Assembly: GCA_023269615.1 (NCBI GenBank)
Contig: JAHFSY010000004.1
Coordinates: 96,015-160,014, forward strand
Length of the DNA stretch: 64,000 nt
From: Verrucomicrobiota bacterium
GTDB taxonomy: Bacteria; Verrucomicrobiota; Verrucomicrobiia; JABWAM01
Direction of reading: 5' to 3'
Below, in pieces: positions 16,024-25,048 of the stretch (position 1 is its first letter; each line of letters starts with the position of its first letter). The position numbers and the translations under genes were made by a program. The notes beneath the pieces are model-generated. The model was given only the letters and a program-made list of their open reading frames with translations. It searched no databases and had not been told where the DNA came from.

Positions 16024-18096
16024 TCACTCCTTGGCGCCAGCCTTTTTCAACAGCGCGATGACGGCGGCATGGCCTTTCTCGGTGGCATAGGCGAGTGCGG
16101 ATTTGTTATCGGCGTCCTTCGCGGCCACATCCGCCTTGGCGGCGATGAGCATCTCGACGATATCGGCGTGGCCTTTGCCGGAGGCGGCGATGAGGGCGGT
16201 GGTGTTCTTTTTTGTCCTGGCATTCACGGCGGCATTTTTTCCGAGGAGGGACTTGACGATGATGGGGTTGCCCTGGAAGGCGGCGAGAATGAGGGCGGTC
16301 CAGCCATCTGCATCGGCGATACTGACGTCCGCGCCCTGGCTTATGAGGATTTGGGCGATGTCGGAGTTGCCTCCCGATGCGGCATGCATGAGGGCGGTCC
16401 ACCCGTCGGCGTCCTTTTCGTTGGCGTTGGCGCCTTTGGCGAGCATGTCCTTGACGGCCTGGGTTTCGCCTCGTGCGGCGGAAGCCGTGATGGAGGATTT
16501 GGGGGTGGGGGCGGGATCATCCGCCATGGTGATGCTTATTCCATCATTGGCCGGGGCGGCTGGCGCAGGAGCTTTCTGGGGGGTTGCCTGGTTCTGGAGC
16601 CATTGCGCGAGTTCATTGAAGTTGTTGTACTCGGCGTAACGGAAAACGGGCACTCCACGATCATCCTTTGCGGCCGGGTCAGCGCCTTTGGCAATCAGCA
16701 TCTCGGCGATGGGCCGGTTGCCCTTGGTGGCGGCAATCATGAGGACGGTCATGCCGCGAAATTCCTTGCGCGACCCGTCCTCATTGAGGGCGAGGTAGGT
16801 GCCGCGGACTTTCGGGTCAGCGCCCTTGTCGAGAAGGAGTTTGACCATTTCCGCTCGTGAATCCTGCGCTGCGACCATGAGTGCGGTGAGCCCCGTCTTG
16901 TCAGAGATGTTCGGGTCGGCGCCTTTGTCGAGAAGAAGTTTGACGAATGGAAGGCTGTTTTTGGTGATGACCTGCATGAGGGCGGAGTTGTTGTTTTTGG
17001 CCTCCTTGGCATTGGGATCTGCACCCTTGGTGAGAAGCAACTCGGCGACCGTTGCCTGGCCTTTCAAGAAAGCGAGCATGAGCGGGGTGATATCCTGCGG
17101 GCCTTTCACGTTCGGATCGGCGCCTTTATTGAGCAGTGCCATGGCGATTTCAGTCTGTCCCTTGTCGATGGCGAACATGAGTGCGTTTAATTGGCCGGGA
17201 CCTTTTGGTTGGACCTTCATGTCCACTCCTTTTTCGATGAGGCACAGCGCAATCTCCTTGTTGCCCTTGTCGATGGCGCGCATGAGGGCGGTGGCGTACC
17301 CGGCATCCTGTAGATTCATGTTTGCGCCCTTGGCGACAAGAACCTTCACCGTTTCAAGGCTGCCCGTGTTGGCGGCAAGCATGAGTGCGGTCCAGCCCTG
17401 GTTGTTCTGGAGGTCGGGCTTGGCGCCGGAGTCGAGGAGAGCCTGCACGGCGGAAACACGCCCCAGTTTCGCCGCAAACATCAGCGCGGTGGCATTTTCT
17501 TCGTCGGTCACATTCACGTCGGCCTTTTTTGCGACAAGTGCTTTGATCACCTCGGGGTGACCCTCCTGCGCAGCCCAGAACATGGCGGTGCTCTTGTTTT
17601 TGTCGCGCGTGTTGGGATCCGCGCCGCCGTCGAGCAAGGCTTTTACGGTGTCCGTGTGGCCATTTTGCGCGGCCATCATGAGGGGCGTGAGCCCGCTTCC
17701 GCCCTGCGGCTGCTCGCGGCCGTTGTCGTCAGCAATGGCACGGTTGATGCCGGCCCTGCCGCTTACATCGGAATCGGCCTGGTTCGGATTCGCTCCGTGG
17801 GCAAGGAGAAATTTTACAGTGTCGGTCTTTCCATGGAGGGAGGCCATGCTCAAGGCGGTCCATCCCTCCTTGTCCTTGGCGTCCACCTCCATCTTGCCCT
17901 TGATGAAGAGTTCGATGTCTGGGGTGTCGCCTTCTGCCGCGCAGGCGACGTAGGCGTCCTTGGTGAACTCGATGTGTTTTTCAGCAAGAAGTTTCACGGG
18001 GCTTTTCCCGCAGGAGCAAAGCGTGAGCAGGAGGGACGCGGCGAAGATCCGACGCGCGATGAAGGCCGTTTTTTTCATCCAGTGTTTGGTTTCCAT
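16024..18096 (-). CDS. ankyrin-repeat lipoprotein
   Basis: A 690-residue protein starting METKHWMKKTAFIARRIFAA, with hydrophobic core LLLTLCSC whose final Cys is a lipobox, so it is membrane-anchored in the cell envelope. It carries about sixteen ankyrin units with the canonical GADPNxxDxxGxTALMxAA pattern, a less regular stretch near VRGTYLALNEDGSRKEF, and an Ala/Pro linker (about residue 525) before the last five. The C-terminal roughly 95 residues are almost the same as in the downstream gene. The open frame extends to 18456 but that portion is antisense to pheA and has no start signal. It is the likely head of the ankyrin pair. The binding partner is unknown. Confidence 0.87.
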   Translation of the reverse strand: METKHWMKKTAFIARRIFAASLLLTLCSCGKSPVKLLAEKHIEFTKDAYVACAAEGDTPDIELFIKGKMEVDAKDKEGWTALSMASLHGKTDTVKFLLAHGANPNQADSDVSGRAGINRAIADDNGREQPQGGSGLTPLMMAAQNGHTDTVKALLDGGADPNTRDKNKSTAMFWAAQEGHPEVIKALVAKKADVNVTDEENATALMFAAKLGRVSAVQALLDSGAKPDLQNNQGWTALMLAANTGSLETVKVLVAKGANMNLQDAGYATALMRAIDKGNKEIALCLIEKGVDMKVQPKGPGQLNALMFAIDKGQTEIAMALLNKGADPNVKGPQDITPLMLAFLKGQATVAELLLTKGADPNAKEAKNNNSALMQVITKNSLPFVKLLLDKGADPNISDKTGLTALMVAAQDSRAEMVKLLLDKGADPKVRGTYLALNEDGSRKEFRGMTVLMIAATKGNRPIAEMLIAKGADPAAKDDRGVPVFRYAEYNNFNELAQWLQNQATPQKAPAPAAPANDGISITMADDPAPTPKSSITASAARGETQAVKDMLAKGANANEKDADGWTALMHAASGGNSDIAQILISQGADVSIADADGWTALILAAFQGNPIIVKSLLGKNAAVNARTKKNTTALIAASGKGHADIVEMLIAAKADVAAKDADNKSALAYATEKGHAAVIALLKKAGAKE

Positions 18097-18157
18097 GGGA
18101 AATCGCGTGGGGAATTCGTAGCGCAGGAAACCACGAAACGGAAGCCAAGAAGTTGCG

Positions 18158-19006
18158 TCAGGATCCGTATCTGGGGCGGATGAAATATTCGCCGAGGATG
18201 TCGAGGAAGGTGGTGGTGGCCTTGAGTTCCCGGAGGGCGCGCCTGAAAATATCGTGTCCCACGCGGATATCCACATCCACCCAGAAGAGGTAGGCGTCGG
18301 GCTCGAATTTACCGGTGCGATGCGCGAGGGGGCGCGAGAGGATGCGCGTGAGATTGAGGCCATGTCGTGCGAGGATGGTGAGGGCGAGGGCGAGGGCGCC
18401 GGGGCGGTGCTTGAGCCCGAAGCAAAGCACGGCGTGTGTGCTGCGACCGCGTGCAAGAGGGCGCGGGGCGATCACGCAGAAGCGCGTGAGGTACTCGTGG
18501 GACCTGGAGAGGCGGGCGCGCAGGATGTTGAGTTTGTAAATGCGCGCGGCCTGCGGGCCGGCGATGGCGGCTGCGCCGTCTTGCTCGCTTGCAAGCTGGG
18601 CGGCTTCCGACGTGCTCACCGTCTCAAAAACTTCCGCGCGCGGGAGGTTTTTTTTCAGCCAGCGTGAGAGGTAACGGATGGGATAGGGATGCGAATAGAT
18701 GCGCCGGATTTCGCGCGCGGGATGCCGTGACAGGAGCGCAAGCTGCGGCGCGATTTCAAGATGCTCGCGGATCTTCAGGCGGCTGTGGACGAAGGTCGGC
18801 GACACGAGCGTGTCAATGGATTCCATGACGATGCCAGCGACGGAGTTCTCGAGCGGGAGCACGCCGACCGAGGCGCGGCCCGCGTGAAGGGCGTCCACGA
18901 CCTCGGGATGGGTGGGGCAGGCGATGTAGCGCGCAGCGCCTCCGAAGCGCCGCGCGGCGGCCTGGTGCGCGTAGCTTCCTGCTCGTCCGAAGTAAGCGAC
19001 TCTCAC
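18158..19006 (-). CDS. pheA: prephenate dehydratase with ACT domain
   Basis: A 282-residue cytoplasmic enzyme converting prephenate to phenylpyruvate in phenylalanine synthesis. The catalytic domain shows VAYFGRAGSYAHQAA, GVLPLENSVAGIV and the catalytic T-R-F at 174-176 (YLTRFCVI). The C-terminal ACT domain (about 190-275) has RPGALALALTILARHGLNLT. In most relatives the phenylalanine-binding loop reads ESRP; here it is LSRP (L223), so feedback inhibition may be altered. It lacks a chorismate mutase domain. It overlaps the thioredoxin stop by four bases and is 61 bases before the ankyrin lipoprotein. Confidence 0.93.
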   Translation of the reverse strand: MRVAYFGRAGSYAHQAAARRFGGAARYIACPTHPEVVDALHAGRASVGVLPLENSVAGIVMESIDTLVSPTFVHSRLKIREHLEIAPQLALLSRHPAREIRRIYSHPYPIRYLSRWLKKNLPRAEVFETVSTSEAAQLASEQDGAAAIAGPQAARIYKLNILRARLSRSHEYLTRFCVIAPRPLARGRSTHAVLCFGLKHRPGALALALTILARHGLNLTRILSRPLAHRTGKFEPDAYLFWVDVDIRVGHDIFRRALRELKATTTFLDILGEYFIRPRYGS

Positions 19007-19332
19007 AGATGCGCGGCGATCTTGGATTCGAGGTCGCGCTTGCTGACGGCCCCGACGAGCTGGTCCTTGACCTCGCCGCCCTTGAAAATGAGGAGGGTGG
19101 GAATGGCGCGGATGCCGAACTCGGCGGCGAGCTCCTGATTTTCGTCCACGTTGACCTTGACGATCTTGAGCTTGCCCACGTTGGCATCAGCGAGTTCGTC
19201 GAGCATGGGGGCGATCGCCCGGCATGGCCCGCACCATTCGGCCCAGAAGTCGACGAGGACGGTGGTTGCGGATTTTCTGACTTCGGAGTCAAAGTTGTCG
19301 GGTAAGATCTTGACGATATTTTTGCTGGCCAT
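19003..19332 (-). CDS. trxA: thioredoxin
   Basis: A 109-residue cytoplasmic disulfide reductase. The redox motif WCGPC is at residues 33-37 within VLVDFWAEWCGPCRAIAP. The cis-proline loop is in IRAIPTLLIFKGGE, and the C-terminal helix KRDLESKIAAHL completes the fold. The size is exactly that of Trx1. It is the first gene of a short run in which pheA overlaps it by four bases. The pairing with pheA is probably organisational, not mechanistic. Confidence 0.97.
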   Translation of the reverse strand: MASKNIVKILPDNFDSEVRKSATTVLVDFWAEWCGPCRAIAPMLDELADANVGKLKIVKVNVDENQELAAEFGIRAIPTLLIFKGGEVKDQLVGAVSKRDLESKIAAHL

Positions 19333-19432
19333 ACGTGAGGGAGTGGTTGGGATTTTCTGATGAAACGAAGGAAACGCGTGTACGCCTTTGAATCAACTTA
19401 CTTCACCGGCCTGAAGATACAAGCGGTGAATA

Positions 19433-20665
19433 TCAGATCATGAGCCAGAAGACGGCTGCGGCACCGCCGGCGGCGAGCATGGCGACTGCGGAGAGAAGGA
19501 CATCAACCACGGTGGCGCCACTTCCACCGGAAGATGAAGCGCCGCCCTGGATGGGCATGGGCATGGTGGAGCCGGCGCCCATTGCGGGTGCAGGCGAGAG
19601 CTTGACGGTGGCGGAGGTGGCTGGCTCGGGGGCGGCCTGCATTTTGACCGTGGGAGCAGTGGAGGGAGGAGCCGGTGGAGACTGTACTTTCACAGTGGCG
19701 GGCGCGGCCGCCGCAACAGGGGCAGGCGGTGGCGGGGCGGAGGGAGCAGGAGGAGGAGGGGCAGCCCGCGGAGCAGGTGGGGCGGAAGGAGCAGGAGGAG
19801 GAGCAGCAGCTCGCGGGGCGGGCGGGGCCGGAGGTGCGGAAGGAGCAGGAGGGGGAGCGGGTGCCGCGGGTGGGGGTTTGGGCGCAGATGCGGGCAAAGG
19901 GGCGGCGGGGCGGGCGGGGCCGGATGTGAGGCCTTTCGGCATGCCCGGCGGAGATATGGGCGCGGTGCGTGCAGGAGGTGATGGCGGGGTTGAAATCATG
20001 GTGGGACCAGTACCGACGGAAGCTGGCGCGGCGGGAGGCGGTCGGGGTGGCGCGACAGGAGCGGCGGCAGCGGGGGCTGGAGGCCTTGGAGGAGCGGGGG
20101 CAGCGGGAGCCGGGGCTGGAGGTTTCGGAGGGGCGGGAGCCGGAGCGCTTGGAGCCGCTGGTGCCGGTGCCGCAGCCTTGGGCGCGGCGAGTGCTTGCGG
20201 CGAGGGAGGCTTGATCGCCGTGGTCGCAGGCGCCGCCGCTTTAGCAGGAATTGCGGGAGCGGGAGCCGGGGCAGGAGGTTTGGGCGCGGCGGGAGGTGGG
20301 GGAGCTGACGGAGCCGCAGGAGCCGGCGGTTTTGCGGCCGGGGCCGCGATCATGGTGGGGCCTCCACCTTGGGGGGCGGGGGCTGGAGGTTTCGGCGCAG
20401 CGGGTGCTGCGGGTGCCGCCGTCGCAGCGGCAGCAGGAGGCGTGGGAGGCTTGGGAAGTGCGGGAGATGAAGGTGCACCGGCGGGCTTGTTGCCGCCCAC
20501 CGTGGGCCCCGCCGCTTTACGAAGCAAACTGGGAGGCAGGCTGATGCGGACGGTTTCCTTCCTCTCACCCATCTTGCTATCGCCGGCGGCCACCGGCGAA
20601 GCGGGAGCCAGATTGGTTTTTGCGCCTGTAGGTGAAGGCGGTGGTGGTGGAGGGGGAGCTGCCAT
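19433..20665 (-). CDS. Pro/Ala-rich tail-anchored protein
   Basis: A 410-residue low-complexity protein, over half Pro and Ala. It starts MAAPPPPPPPSPTGAKTNLA and contains an early basic motif MGERKETVRISLPPSLLRKA. Long PPxP/APAAP tracts are punctuated by short repeats such as GPTMI (three times), ATVKV, PTVKM and ATVKL. The only hydrophobic helix is at the C-terminus (VVDVLLSAVAMLAAGGAAAV then FWLMI), so it should be tail-anchored with the Pro-rich part in the cytoplasm. No domain is recognised. A spacer or docking role is inferred. The ETVRISLPP motif may be a conserved core. The opposite strand is open throughout, but that is a GC artefact. Confidence 0.7.
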   Translation of the reverse strand: MAAPPPPPPPSPTGAKTNLAPASPVAAGDSKMGERKETVRISLPPSLLRKAAGPTVGGNKPAGAPSSPALPKPPTPPAAAATAAPAAPAAPKPPAPAPQGGGPTMIAAPAAKPPAPAAPSAPPPPAAPKPPAPAPAPAIPAKAAAPATTAIKPPSPQALAAPKAAAPAPAAPSAPAPAPPKPPAPAPAAPAPPRPPAPAAAAPVAPPRPPPAAPASVGTGPTMISTPPSPPARTAPISPPGMPKGLTSGPARPAAPLPASAPKPPPAAPAPPPAPSAPPAPPAPRAAAPPPAPSAPPAPRAAPPPPAPSAPPPPAPVAAAAPATVKVQSPPAPPSTAPTVKMQAAPEPATSATVKLSPAPAMGAGSTMPMPIQGGASSSGGSGATVVDVLLSAVAMLAAGGAAAVFWLMI

Positions 20666-21093
20666 AATTTACAGGGGGGAATTGTTACGAAATGAAGGAA
20701 TCGTGTCAAACTCAAAATTCACAACATCCTGTAGGGCAACGTATTCGGTGGCAGATGGGACCGTGCATCACCGGGCCCCGGGTTGAAAGCAGGGTCGGAA
20801 TCATCATTGCACGATTCGCCGCGTGGTGACTTTTGGATTCTGGATGCCTGAGCAGCGCGTTGCATGAAACATTCAGCTTTACTTCATCTCGCCCCCTTGA
20901 CAACTACAGCACTCTCCCGCTTGACAGCTTGGCTGCGAATTCGCATATCAATTTGCACGCCATCATTTCATTCAGTCTCATGCTTCGAGGAGGGGCGTTG
21001 CAGTTGAATGAAAGCCGTTCACGAAAAATGTGGAGCGGCCCGACACGGGGTTGATGATGGTTTCCCGTCAAGGTTATCAAGAGGAGTAAATCA
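20666..21093. other. 428-base divergent intergenic region
   Basis: No convincing coding sequence is seen. It separates the Pro/Ala-rich gene (leftward) from the Pur-alpha-like gene (rightward) and must hold both promoters. Notable marks are two TTGACA-type hexamers near 20897 and 20920, a 10-bp palindrome GCGAATTCGC (20935-20944) and a clear Shine-Dalgarno GAGGAG at 21081-21086. AT content is higher than in the neighbouring genes. Confidence 0.5.
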
Positions 21094-21321
21094 GTGAATG
21101 ATTCATTGCATAGCGACAAGATACAGGTTGAGCGGAAGCAATTCTTTTTCGATCTCAAGGAAAATCCTCGCGGGCGCTTTCTGCGCATCACCGAGGACGT
21201 AAACGGGCGGCGCAACGCGATTGTGATCCCGACGGTGGGGATGGAAGACTTCCGCCGCATCATTGGCGACATGATTGAGCAGAACAAAAAGCTGGGCGAG
21301 AGTGTGGCTCCCACCGTCTGA
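21094..21321 (+). CDS. Pur-alpha-like nucleic acid-binding protein (DUF3276/PurA)
   Basis: A 75-residue single PUR-repeat protein. The central QVERKQFFFDLKENPRGRFL and RITEDVNGRRNAIVIP segments are the beta-sheet of the Pur-alpha fold, and MEDFRRIIGDMIEQNKKLGE is the closing helix that dimerises. Bacterial members bind single-stranded DNA and RNA. The start is GTG at 21094 with GAGGAG seven bases upstream. An ATG four bases later is in another frame. It is monocistronic and convergent with the MFS-HEAT gene. Regulatory targets are unknown. Confidence 0.9.
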   Translation: MNDSLHSDKIQVERKQFFFDLKENPRGRFLRITEDVNGRRNAIVIPTVGMEDFRRIIGDMIEQNKKLGESVAPTV

Positions 21322-21341
21322 CGACGCACCTGGGCTGGCTG

Positions 21342-23687
21342 TCAGGTATAGCCAAGCAGCTTGCGCAAGAGGCAGTAGGCAAGGATTGTCTCCTCGCTGA
21401 CCTGGCGGCTTGTGGCCGCAGTTTCAAGTTTCAGCAGGGCTTCAGCCAATCGCAGGCTCAGCACGAGCCGTGATCGTGTCACAGCCAGGTCGGCGATGGT
21501 TTGTTTGAGGGGTTTCAACGCCTTGTCCAGTGTGCGTGGATTGGAAATCATTTCGTCGGCGACATGCTGCGGCACGATCTCGAGGCAGGTCAACGCGGCC
21601 AGGGTGAAATCGAGCGCGGCCTCCTGCCAGTGTGCTTCCATGTAGTGCTGCTCCGCCTTGTGGCAAAGGGCCGCGGCCGCCGTGCGGATGTGAGCGGGCT
21701 TTTCGCGTCCCGCCGGCGAGCGGCTGATCATGTGAGACTGGGCGGAGACCACCTCCCCGCGCACGCGCAATTCCTGCTGCAGCACGGAATAAAAATCAAT
21801 GGGTGCGACGGTCATCTTCGCAAGCGCCATAGCGGCCTGCCATCGGGGAAGTTCATGGTTGCAGTCGCGCACGAATTGAAGGCACGCCGGGATGCAGCTT
21901 TCGTCGCCGAGGTTGCATCCCACTTCCAACGCCGTGGCACGCAGCTCGGGCGGGGAAGAATCGCGGAACGCCCACACACGAACGGCATCGAGCGAGGAGG
22001 GATCCTGCAAGTCGCCCAACCCGCGAAGCGCCGGCAGGCGCAGGACGGGATCATCGAGCTGGCTGATGAGGAAGGGTGTGAGCGAGCGGTCGCCCAGGCG
22101 GCCGAGGGCCTCGATTGCCTCGGACTGGATTTGTGACTCGGGCGCGCGTGCTGCGGCGAGGAGCGCGGGAATGCTCGACGTCTCGCCGATTTCAACGAGG
22201 GCTCCCACGGCGCCGCGGCGCACGTCGAGACTCGGGTCGCGCAACGCGAGAACGAGTTGCTCGGTGGCAATGTCGCTCCCCGCATCGGCCAGTTCATGCA
22301 CCGCGTCCACCCGCGCCGCCTCCTGCACGCTTTCGTTCAGGACGTAGCTGTGGTGGATGACCTTGAACGGGTTCGCGTCAATGAGCCGCTTCACGAGCAT
22401 GGCGGTGGTGGTCCCCTTGGTTTCCTGGAGCTTCGACGGAAAGCAGAGCATGGTGAAGATGCGCATGCAGGCGGCGACGAGGAAAAGCAGCTGGAAATTG
22501 TTAAGCGAGCCGATGAGATCCTTGTGGTGTGCCGACCAGTCGAGAAAGTATCCGCCCAGGATGGAGAAGAGTGCGCCCGTCAGTCCGCCGGCCGCGATGT
22601 TGTAGGAGACGTACAAGGATTTGTTTTGCGGCGGGGTGATGCCGAGCAGGAGCGCGTTGTACGCGGTGTCCAGGCCCACGTTGAAAAATCCCATGTAAAC
22701 GTGGATCGCCAGCAACGTCGTCCACGGGTGCGAATATCCCCAGAAAACAAGCGCCAGAGGCCAGATGGTGAGGCAGTTGCCGCAGATGCGCACCACCACT
22801 GCATGGCCGAAACGATCGCCCAGGAATCCCCAGTACCGCGCCATCAGCCAGCGCATGATCCACATCAAGCTTGCCGCAAACGCGATGAATGACTGGGTGA
22901 GATGCAGCTCGTTGAGGCAGAAAAACACCACCGCCCAGTCGGCAAAATAAACCGCCCCGTTATACATGCAGGTGAAGAGCAGGAACCTGCGAAAGTTTTT
23001 CCGGCGGAACGGCTCGACGACCAGGTCGAGAATCAGGCCCGAGCCGGCGGCTGGGGCAACGGGCGGCTCGGGCACACGGTTGTGGATGAAGATTTCAAAC
23101 TGCCCCACCACCGCTGCCATGAGAAACAGAAGCCCGAACGGAAGCAGGCTGCCCTGCGGAAAACTGTCGGCAAACCAACCCAGGGGAATCACCAGGATGT
23201 TCAGCATGCTGACCATCGCCATTCGCCTCCCCCAGAATTTGCCGGTCTGGTCCTTGGGAACCAGGTCCGCCATCCACGAAAACCAGAGCGGCGCGGACAT
23301 GGACCCGAGCATGCTGCTCAGGAAAAAGAGCACCAAAAAAATCACCAGCGCGGGCCCCGATGCCAGGTCGAGATATCCAACCAGGAAGGGGATGGCCGCC
23401 AGCGGGAACCAGATGAGGCGGTGGATGATCGCCAGCCAGAACCAGTATGGCTTGCGCTGGCGCAGATGTTGCAGAAGCAGGGTCGTGATCAGTTGCACCG
23501 CCAATCCGAGCATCGGCAGCGCCGTCAGCATCGCCACCTGGATGTAGCTCGCATGAAGCGTGTTGAAAAATCCTGTCAGGAACTGGCCGGCAATGCAGAC
23601 GCCAAACCATGACCCAAAAATGCTCGAGATGATGCTGCGACGCATCCCGCGCGACACATCGAGCGAATTCAGTTCCGACTTGTTCAC
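21342..23687 (-). CDS. MFS transporter fused to HEAT repeats
   Basis: A 781-residue fusion. Residues about 20-430 carry twelve hydrophobic helices of the major facilitator fold, including SMLGSMSAPLWFSWMADLVP and the cytoplasmic loop KDQTGKFWGRRMA, similar to the MFS type found beside HEAT proteins in PVC bacteria. Residues about 445-640 carry HEAT/PBS-lyase repeats (TEQLVLALRDPSLDVRRGAV, IPALLAAARAPESQIQSEAI, SLTPFLISQLDDP), then a helical tail. HEAT repeats are protein-binding, so a regulated or complex-forming carrier is inferred. The substrate is unknown. Its start overlaps the stop of the upstream HEAT lipoprotein by four bases, so the two are coupled. Confidence 0.85.
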   Translation of the reverse strand: MNKSELNSLDVSRGMRRSIISSIFGSWFGVCIAGQFLTGFFNTLHASYIQVAMLTALPMLGLAVQLITTLLLQHLRQRKPYWFWLAIIHRLIWFPLAAIPFLVGYLDLASGPALVIFLVLFFLSSMLGSMSAPLWFSWMADLVPKDQTGKFWGRRMAMVSMLNILVIPLGWFADSFPQGSLLPFGLLFLMAAVVGQFEIFIHNRVPEPPVAPAAGSGLILDLVVEPFRRKNFRRFLLFTCMYNGAVYFADWAVVFFCLNELHLTQSFIAFAASLMWIMRWLMARYWGFLGDRFGHAVVVRICGNCLTIWPLALVFWGYSHPWTTLLAIHVYMGFFNVGLDTAYNALLLGITPPQNKSLYVSYNIAAGGLTGALFSILGGYFLDWSAHHKDLIGSLNNFQLLFLVAACMRIFTMLCFPSKLQETKGTTTAMLVKRLIDANPFKVIHHSYVLNESVQEAARVDAVHELADAGSDIATEQLVLALRDPSLDVRRGAVGALVEIGETSSIPALLAAARAPESQIQSEAIEALGRLGDRSLTPFLISQLDDPVLRLPALRGLGDLQDPSSLDAVRVWAFRDSSPPELRATALEVGCNLGDESCIPACLQFVRDCNHELPRWQAAMALAKMTVAPIDFYSVLQQELRVRGEVVSAQSHMISRSPAGREKPAHIRTAAAALCHKAEQHYMEAHWQEAALDFTLAALTCLEIVPQHVADEMISNPRTLDKALKPLKQTIADLAVTRSRLVLSLRLAEALLKLETAATSRQVSEETILAYCLLRKLLGYT

Positions 23688-24796
23688 GGCTGTTTTTTCT
23701 GCGTCGGCACCGCGTAATCGTTGGGCGATGGCTGCGTGAACCGGGCGCCCGTTTCCTTCTGGACTTTCAGGATGATTTCACGCGCCACGATCGCCGCGGC
23801 GATCCGCACGTTACGGTCCTCGTGCTCGTCGTACGCCATGCGCTGCAGCTCATGCACCGAATCCTCGTCCGCCAGCTTCTGGATGCCCGCGATCGCCTCC
23901 ATCCGCACCCGCACCTCGGGATCCGAGAGCCGTTTGCGGATGGCGGGCAGGGCCGGTTTCTCCCCGAGCGCGATCAATCCCGAGATCGCCCCGCGCCGCA
24001 CCTCCCAGTCCGAATCCTCCAGCAGGGCCAATAACAGTGGCGTCGCATGGGAATCCTTCAGCCGCGCCATCGCCAGGATCGCCGTGATGCGCGTCGGGCG
24101 GTTTTCGCTCTGCAACAGCGCCGTGAGCTGGGGCAGGTGGGAAGGCTGCACAAGTTCCATGATCGCGCGTTCCGCCATGTGCCGCACATATGAATCGTCA
24201 TCCTTCAGCAGCGCGAGCAGGCCGGGCACCGCGCCGTGGTCGCCGATTTTTCTCAGCGCATCGGCGGCGTCCGACCTCACGAGCCAGCTCGGATCCTTCA
24301 GCGCCTTGCGCAGTGCGTCGGCAGACTGTGTCGCGTGCAGGTTGCCCAGGGCATCCACGGCCGCGCGGCGGATGTTGACATCCTTGTCCTCCAGCAGCCG
24401 CGAGAGCGGGCGCACCGCGCGCTCGTCATGCTGAAAACCGGCAAGGCGCGCGGCGCCCTCGCGCACGCTGTTGTTTTTATGCGCGAGCGCCGACACCAGG
24501 AAATCATCGCGGGGATATTTTTTGAGAAGCGCCGCGTATTCCATCCCGGCGGCCTCCACGCGCCCGGCTGCCAGCAGCGTGATCACCAGCGCCTCGGCAA
24601 ACCGCGGCTCATCGGGATGCGCCTTGATTTCATCCCTCAGCAGGTTCAGCGCCTTGCCGTACTCGCGGAATTCCACAAGCGTGTCCACCTTGCGCAACGC
24701 CTCCCTTGTGGCTGAGGAACCGCATCCTCCCATGAGCAACAGCAGCGCCAGCAGCGGGAGGCTGGAAAAGGTCTGACATCGAAACAATGCGGCCAT
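23684..24796 (-). CDS. HEAT-repeat lipoprotein
   Basis: A 370-residue predicted lipoprotein: signal peptide MAALFRCQTFSSLPLLALLL with lipobox MGGC. A TPR-like helical segment comes first (residues about 30-105, EYGKALNLLRDEIKAHPDE). Then come about six HEAT units, each with a D-x-x-V-R-x-x-A core (DKDVNIRRAAVDALGNL, DPSWLVRSDAADALRKI, DSDWEVRRGAISGLIALG). The tail ends PNDYAVPTQKKQP. It sits outside the membrane while its coupled partner carries HEAT repeats in the cytoplasm, so direct repeat-to-repeat contact is unlikely. It may bind an envelope ligand. Confidence 0.85.
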   Translation of the reverse strand: MAALFRCQTFSSLPLLALLLLMGGCGSSATREALRKVDTLVEFREYGKALNLLRDEIKAHPDEPRFAEALVITLLAAGRVEAAGMEYAALLKKYPRDDFLVSALAHKNNSVREGAARLAGFQHDERAVRPLSRLLEDKDVNIRRAAVDALGNLHATQSADALRKALKDPSWLVRSDAADALRKIGDHGAVPGLLALLKDDDSYVRHMAERAIMELVQPSHLPQLTALLQSENRPTRITAILAMARLKDSHATPLLLALLEDSDWEVRRGAISGLIALGEKPALPAIRKRLSDPEVRVRMEAIAGIQKLADEDSVHELQRMAYDEHEDRNVRIAAAIVAREIILKVQKETGARFTQPSPNDYAVPTQKKQP

Positions 24797-25048
24797 GGTG
24801 CGGAATTAGACAGAAGGGGGTCCGGGAAGCAAGCCTGCCAGAAAAGCCGCGAGGAAGTTCTCCCTCGCAATGTCAATCACTTCCCAATGTGCGGCTTGCA
24901 TGGCGCCTTGTTGAACCGGCGCCCGACAAAAATTCAACTGAAAAATCTGGATGTGGCCGCGTTCGCCAGAACGCGGTTCCGCGGGACACCCGGCACGCAC
25001 ATCCCTTGAAATTTGACTTTCATCGTGGGAAGGCGTTCCAATGACCGC

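Noticed and set aside
16024..18096. CRISPR-like periodicity
   Set aside because: The roughly 99-base periodic similarity is due to ankyrin repeats in the protein. Spacers and identical direct repeats are absent.
19440..20786. Gly/Ala-rich plus-strand frame opposite the Pro/Ala-rich gene
   Set aside because: Pure GC-codon artefact: the complement of Pro/Ala codons reads as Gly/Ala. It has no start signal or domain. The minus-strand frame has a C-terminal membrane helix and repeated motifs.
21898..23612. Several plus-strand frames opposite the MFS-HEAT gene
   Set aside because: Arg/Gln-rich shadows of hydrophobic helices and HEAT repeats with no independent support.
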